Shown piece after piece: positions 59,060 to 64,000 of a DNA stretch of 64,000 bases (position 1 is its first letter; each line of letters begins with the position of its first letter). The notes under the pieces are model-generated. The model was given only the letters and a program-made list of their open reading frames with translations, was not told the DNA's origin and made no database searches. Made by a program: the position numbers and the translations under genes. The stretch comes from Boesenbergia rotunda (Eukaryota > Streptophyta > Magnoliopsida > Zingiberales > Zingiberaceae): the NCBI GenBank assembly GCA_024364735.1, contig JAGFNQ010002301.1, forward strand, positions 26,861 to 90,860, read 5' to 3'.

Positions 59060-60097
59060 TGTTGGAGCAATCGGCCCTAAGATGGTCCGGTGTGACCATG
59101 AGTTTTGATGTTTGGGCAAAGGGTTTAAGTTAGGTTTACCCTTGTGTATTTGATATGCGTATGTTGAGTGTGCAGGTTGTACAGGTACGCATATGGACTT
59201 GACTGGACGGCCTCAGTACGGTGAAGGATGGCATGGAGGCAAGCTGGAGGCTTGTGTGCGCATCTGAGGGACCTTGGAGTGCAGGGACGATGAGCTGATG
59301 GGCGCGGACTTCGAGGCGTACGTGAAGGGTGGCATGGAGGCAAGCTGGAGGCTTGCGTGCGCATCCGAGGGACGAGGGCCGAAGATGAAGAGGGCGCGAA
59401 AGCAACAGTCGAGGCTGCGAAGGAGGAGTCAGTCGAGTCGTGAGGGTACGAGTGCAGTGTGATTGTACTCGGGAAATCCTAAGGGTTGAGTGCGGAGTGG
59501 AATGTACTCAAGATGGGTAACCTTAGGTGGGTGAGTAGACCAGTCGACTGGCCTGGGGGCAGTCGACTGATGGAACTCACAAAAAGGTCTCAGCCCTGGG
59601 ACCAGTCGACTGCCCTGGGGGCAGTCGACTAGTAGGTGGCTGGTAAGCTGGCAAATTCGAACGTTGGAGTGTCAACGGTCGAATTTGGCTGGTACCAGTC
59701 GACTGCCCTGGGGGCAGTCGACTGGTGGCGTGATTTTCAGCCCGAGTCTATTTAAAGGGGGACTCGATCGGGCTGGGGTTTCTTGACGAAACTTGTCTTG
59801 GTTAAGGGCAAGTTAGTAGTCTTCGTGTCCAGAGCTTTGGTTGGTGTTGTGGTGAGGTTTCTCCACCCACAAGGAGCGACACGTGATAGCCGGAGGTTAT
59901 CCGGGGAGTGATCCACCGACGGATTGTTGGATTAGTCACCCGGCCGGGGTGGATACCAACTAAATCTGGTATTGTTAGCATTGCTATTTATTTTACATGT
60001 TATTTCTATTTGTATTGCTTCCGCTAACGTGTTTGTAGGAGAGAAAAATCGAAAGATAGCTATTCACCCCCCTCTAGCTAGGGCAAAGATCCTAACA
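59060..60097 (+). mobile_element. Solo LTR, 1038 bp, Sirevirus-like
   Basis: It starts TGTTGGAGC and ends CCTAACA. It is flanked by TATAG at 59055-59059 and 60098-60102. It carries a 104-bp direct repeat (TGGCATGGAGGCAAGCTGG at 59228 and 59332), a cluster of GTCGAC palindromes, and a TATTTAAAGG box at 59750. Its 3' part with CACCCCCCTCTAGC resembles the solo LTR at 12785-14229 (same closing block, different body). Confidence 0.9.
59538..59735. repeat. GTCGAC palindrome cluster in the solo LTR
   Basis: Three pairs of CAGTCGACTG-type palindromes, each pair separated by CCCTGGGGG or a close variant, lie just upstream of the TATA-like box at 59750. Confidence 0.85.
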
Positions 60098-61339
60098 TAT
60101 AGAACCCTTTAGACCAATCTGTTATTATCTATGAGCTGATAACAGATTGGATTGCTATATAAAGGAGAGGTCCCCAAGGGTTTAGGTTTTTTTTTTATAA
60201 CCTAGTTTCTTGTTCCCCATTGACAAGAAACTTTACGACGCCGTCAAACCTAAGCCCCTTGGAAGATTCTCCTTCTCCTTTCCGCTGCATCTTCTTCCAC
60301 AGGGATCAAGTCGACGACTCTATGACAAGGACGATGACTCTTCAATCAAGTTCCTTGTCATTCAGTTTATGTTATTTTATTCTTGTCATGTCATGATTCG
60401 AAGAAACAATAGATCCATATTTATATGTCTTGTGTTTTCTCTTTCGAATTCTTATTTTGTTTCTAGAATTCATGTGGTTAGAAGAAAACCCAAGTTTTAT
60501 CAATTGGTATCAGAGCCTTGGCTTTGTTTCTTCATTTTTATAGCAATAAAGTTTAAATTTTTCGTCGATTTATTATTTGTATGCTAGATTAAGTTTTCCT
60601 AGTATAATACAATTTTTGATCGTCGAAAATCATATAAAAGAAAATTTTAGGATAGACTTGTTTTCCAAGTTTTTCATTTTTCTGTGAATAACACGAAAAC
60701 GGCGGAAGAATCGTCAAGTTTAACCTAATTTTTAGGTCGAATCGCGATGGTTTAATCAATTGATTTGGTCGGTCAATTGATTACCAAGTCTAAAATAACG
60801 AATAAAAAATAATTATAATTGATTAATTGTCTTAATTTGATTAGTCTTGAGAAGGATTAATTAATTAAACTTATATGTTTCGTTTTAATGGATTAAGTTT
60901 TGTTTTTTCACATCATGAACGTGAAGAAAAAAAAACGAAACAATGAATTAATCAGCCTTAAACTCACGGTGACAGGATCAATTATCGTTTAGGATTTTTT
61001 TTCCTAATCGGTTAAAACTTCTACAGAACTAATCATTAATTGATTAGATTAAGTTCTAGTTGACCTTGTCTTTAGTTCATTAAAAAAAACGAAAAAAAGG
61101 GGAACACTTCTTCACATAGGACCCATTTCAAATGAAAGAAGTTTTTTTTTGAACAATCGATTATGCAAGTAATCGCATACAGTAGATTTGATTGTGATAA
61201 TTAATTGGGTAAAATCAATTAATTATTATATGGTATCAATCGATTTATAAGTCTAATTTTAGAGTTATTAAAGCTGATAAATTAAAAAAAACTAGAATTT
61301 TCTTGGGTCTATCCACACAACATACTACTAAATTGAACT

Positions 61340-61660
61340 ATTATGTCAGCCCAAAGGAAGGCACCTTAGGTTGGTTTAGTGTATTTTGTGTTGGTAGACG
61401 TATATCTTTGCTAAGAGAAATCGACCCAAAGGAAGGTTGTTTTTATGCCAGATATATATTCAAGATAGTTTACAATTATTGAACATAATTTATTTTGTTC
61501 TGATCATGCACAAAATATGTCGGCCCAAAGGAATACATATTGCGTGGCAGATTAAAGTTGTTGTAAGCTATGGACCAAAATATATAACTCATATGAAGTT
61601 TCATATTATGCGCATAATGGGTCGGCCCAAAGGAAGGTACATTGTGTGGCCAATTAAAGG
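61340..61660. repeat. Leader repeats with a CGGCCCAAAGGAA word
   Basis: The word (T/G)C(A/G)GCCCAAAGGAA or a close variant recurs near 61348, 61421, 61521 and 61621, each followed by similar AGGTACATTGTG-like sequence. It lies in the untranslated leader of element D between the primer-binding site and gag. Confidence 0.75.
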
Positions 61661-61861
61661 TTGAGTTATATCAGAGAGTACCGCTAACAAATTGTATTTT
61701 AATCTACACATTAAAATACAATGTTGTATTTGATATCTCATAAGGAGCCCATTTATATGCATTTAAAATTTTATTTATTTGCATACTTTTATTATATATA
61801 TATATGTTCTTGGCTTTAGTTAAATCATGAGCTTAAATAATTTTTTTTTATTTTCAGTGCA

Positions 61862-64000
61862 ATCTGTGACTGCCAACATTAATAACATTCCAACATTAAC
61901 TGGTTCTAATTTTGCTGAATGAAAAGAATACGTGATCGTAGTCTTAGGCTGCATGGACTTGGACTATGCATTAAGGAATGATCGTCCCGCACCTTTGACC
62001 CGTGCTAGCACTATAGAGTAGAGGGCTGAATTTCAGCTGTGGGAGAAATCAAATCGCATGAGTCTAAGCATCATGAAGCTTTCCATACCAGCACAAATAA
62101 AGGGCTCAATAACAGAGAGTGAAGATGCTAGGAGTTTCCTTAACCAACTGGCAGACCGATTCACCTCAAATGAAAAGGTCGAGACTACCACACTTCTTAC
62201 AAAGTTGGTAACCATGCGGTACAGTGGTAAAGGAAACATAAGGGACTACATTATGGAGATGTCCAATATAGCGAGAAGTCTGAAAGCACTAAAACTCGAT
62301 ATGTCTGAGAGTATGTTAGTGCATTTCGTCTTGATGTCTCTGCCTGCACGGTTCACTCCTTTTAAGATATCGTATAATACTCAAAAGGAAAAGTGGACAT
62401 TGAATGAGCTTATTGCTCAATGCGTGCAAGAGGAGGGGAGACTGAAGATTGAGATATCTGAAAGTGCTCACTTAGCATCTGGTTCTCAAAATGCGAGCAA
62501 GAAGCGAAAGAGGATCAATAACAAAGGAAAAGGAAAGCAAACTGCAGATTCTGAAGACAAACTTCTCAACTTTGTTAGTTCAGAAGTCAATTTAGCTATT
62601 GTACCCACTGCCACTTGGTGGATAGATACTGGTGCTACTACTCACATAAGTGTCACTATGCAGGATTGTCTTAGGAGCCGACTTCCGCTTGATGGTGAGA
62701 GATACATCTGTATGGGGAATGGAAAGAAGGTTGTAGTCGAGTCTATTGGAGTTTTTAGGCTTTATTTAGGAACTGGTATCTATTTAGATTTGGAAAATAG
62801 ATTCATTGTACCGTCTTTCAGACGAAACTTAATTTCAATTTCTTGTTTGGACAAATCAGGTTATTCTTGTTCATTTGGAAATGAAATGTTTAGTATTTTC
62901 TTAATTCAATTTTGACTGGTAATAATTCCTTGGTTGATAAGCTTTATAAATTAAACACCATTACTCCTACAATTGACAACATAATAATGTATTGTATAGG
63001 TACGAAACGTAAATTGACCAACGAGAATTCTTCTATACTGTGGCATAGGCGTTTAGGACATGTATCCAAACAACGCCTAAAAAGATTAATGTCACATGGA
63101 ATTCTTGATTCCCTTGACATGTCAGACTTTGATGTCTGCATAGAGTGTGTTAAGGGGAAGACAACTAACAAAAGAAACAAAGGGGCTAGCAGTTGTAGTG
63201 ACGTTTTGGAGCTAATACATACGGACATTTGTGGACCATTCCCTAAGGCATCTTGGAATGGACACACATATTTTATTAGATTCATAGACGACTATTCTAG
63301 ATTTGGCTATTTGTACCTTATTCATGAGAAGTCGTAATCTTTGGATATATTCAAAATTTTCAAAGCCCAAGTTGAACTTCAACAAGGTAAGAAAATTAAA
63401 GTCGTCCGATCCGACCGTGGAGGAGAATATTACGGTCGATATGATGGATCAGGTGAACAATGTCCAGGACCTTTTGCAAATTACCTTGCTGAGTGTGGGA
63501 TTGTGCCTCAGTATACCATGCCTGGTACACCCAGTCAGAATGGTGTAGCTGAGCGTCGCAATCGAACCCTAAAAGACATGGTGAGAAGTATGATGACTTT
63601 CACTTCTCTACCGGAGTCTTTGTGGGGTGAGGCACTCAAGACTGCAATTTACCTTCTCAATAGAATACCTAGTAAGATAGTAACTAAAACCCCATTCAAG
63701 ATGTGAACGGGTAGAAAGCCTAGCATTAGGCATTTACACATCTGGGGTTGTCCAGCTGAGGATAGGCCTTACAAGCCTAATGAAAAGAAACTGGACTCAA
63801 GAACTGTTAGCTGCAATTTTGTAGGTTACTCTGAGAGATCAAAGGGGTATAAATTTTATGATCCATCTAATAGATCCTTCTTCGAAACGGGAAACGCCAA
63901 GTTTATTGAGGACAATGGGAATGATAAAATCAGGGAAGTATCTTTTGAGGAAAGCGTTGGCAATCCTCTATGGTCACTACTAGTGCAATCAGTAGTGGTA
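61862..64000 (+). pseudogene. copia gag-pol (gag, protease, integrase) of element D, broken
   Basis: Gag begins near 61862 (SVTANINNIPTLTGSNF). It has stops at about 61920 (Trp to stop) and 62018, then a long open stretch to 62914. That stretch includes LLTKLVTMRYSGKGNIRDYI and the protease active site WWIDTGATTHIS at about 62620. A frameshift near 62910 leads to the pre-integrase HHCC finger (LWHRRLGHVSKQRL, CIECVKGK). The integrase core follows with Asp (HTDICGPF), Asp (RSDRGGEYYG) and Glu (SQNGVAERRNRT) all present. Further stops lie at 63336 and at 63704, where PFKM-stop-TGRKPS has lost the usual Trp. Reverse transcriptase would lie beyond the window. It is a degraded copy. Confidence 0.88.

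Larger units (their letters stand above)
58923..64000 (+). mobile_element. Ty1-copia element D, runs off the right edge
   Basis: The 5' LTR starts near 58923 (TGTTGGATATTATT). It is interrupted by a solo LTR (59060-60097), has a TATATAAAGG box at 60154 and ends just before the primer-binding site TTGGTATCAGAGCC at about 60503. A long leader (60520-61860) precedes gag-pol. The 3' half lies outside the window. Confidence 0.8.

Overview
This is a window of a plant nuclear genome, very probably a monocot. The evidence is spliceosomal introns, a U2 snRNA gene with a plant-type upstream element, GC-rich intronless coding sequence (A20/AN1 gene), and dense nested LTR retrotransposons of the Ty1-copia (Sirevirus-like), chromodomain Ty3-gypsy and Tat-like kinds. 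Only three ordinary protein genes are convincing: a membrane-anchored dual-specificity phosphatase (41598-42643, +), an A20/AN1 stress-associated protein (45817-46329, -) and an ATX1/CCH copper chaperone (51188-51678, +). A full-length U2 snRNA gene lies at 47320-47516 and a promoterless truncated copy at 43707-43860.

Region by region. 1 to about 10.7 kb is most of a large Mutator-like element. It has a MuDR transposase (+, cut by the window edge) and a convergent eight-exon Ulp1/C48-type protease gene (-). Between them lies a roughly 4.5-kb asymmetric palindrome built from about 321-bp and 233-bp tandem units. 11.2-15.3 kb is a decayed hAT transposase gene (-) carrying a nested 137-bp MITE (8-bp target duplication) and a 1.45-kb solo LTR (5-bp duplication). 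15.86-38.7 kb is one non-autonomous copia element with a deep nest inside its 5' LTR: a TGTCAC-type LTR element holds a solo LTR and gypsy element B, and B's LTR holds gypsy element C. Target duplications TAAGC, ATGAG, AAAAC and CTAGG establish the order. 39.2-39.7 kb has two adjacent MITEs. 40.1-51.7 kb is the gene-bearing interval, with a duplicated AT-rich/U2 block and a Tat-like remnant at 48.65-50.6 kb. 52-54.5 kb is repeat debris. 54595-57649 is a giant foldback element bounded by a perfect 9-bp duplication (TTTTTGTAT), which marks it as Mutator-like. 58.9 kb to the end is a decayed copia element with a solo LTR (TATAG duplication) inside its own 5' LTR.

The most unusual structures are the transposase-palindrome-Ulp1 element, the 3-kb foldback with a near-perfect 80-nt hairpin nested in its arm, the U2 pair, and the clusters of palindromic hexamers with different cores (ATCGAT, GGCGCC, GTCGAC) in separate LTR families. 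Exon joins and element boundaries were read by eye from splice signals, reading frames and target duplications. No homology search was run.
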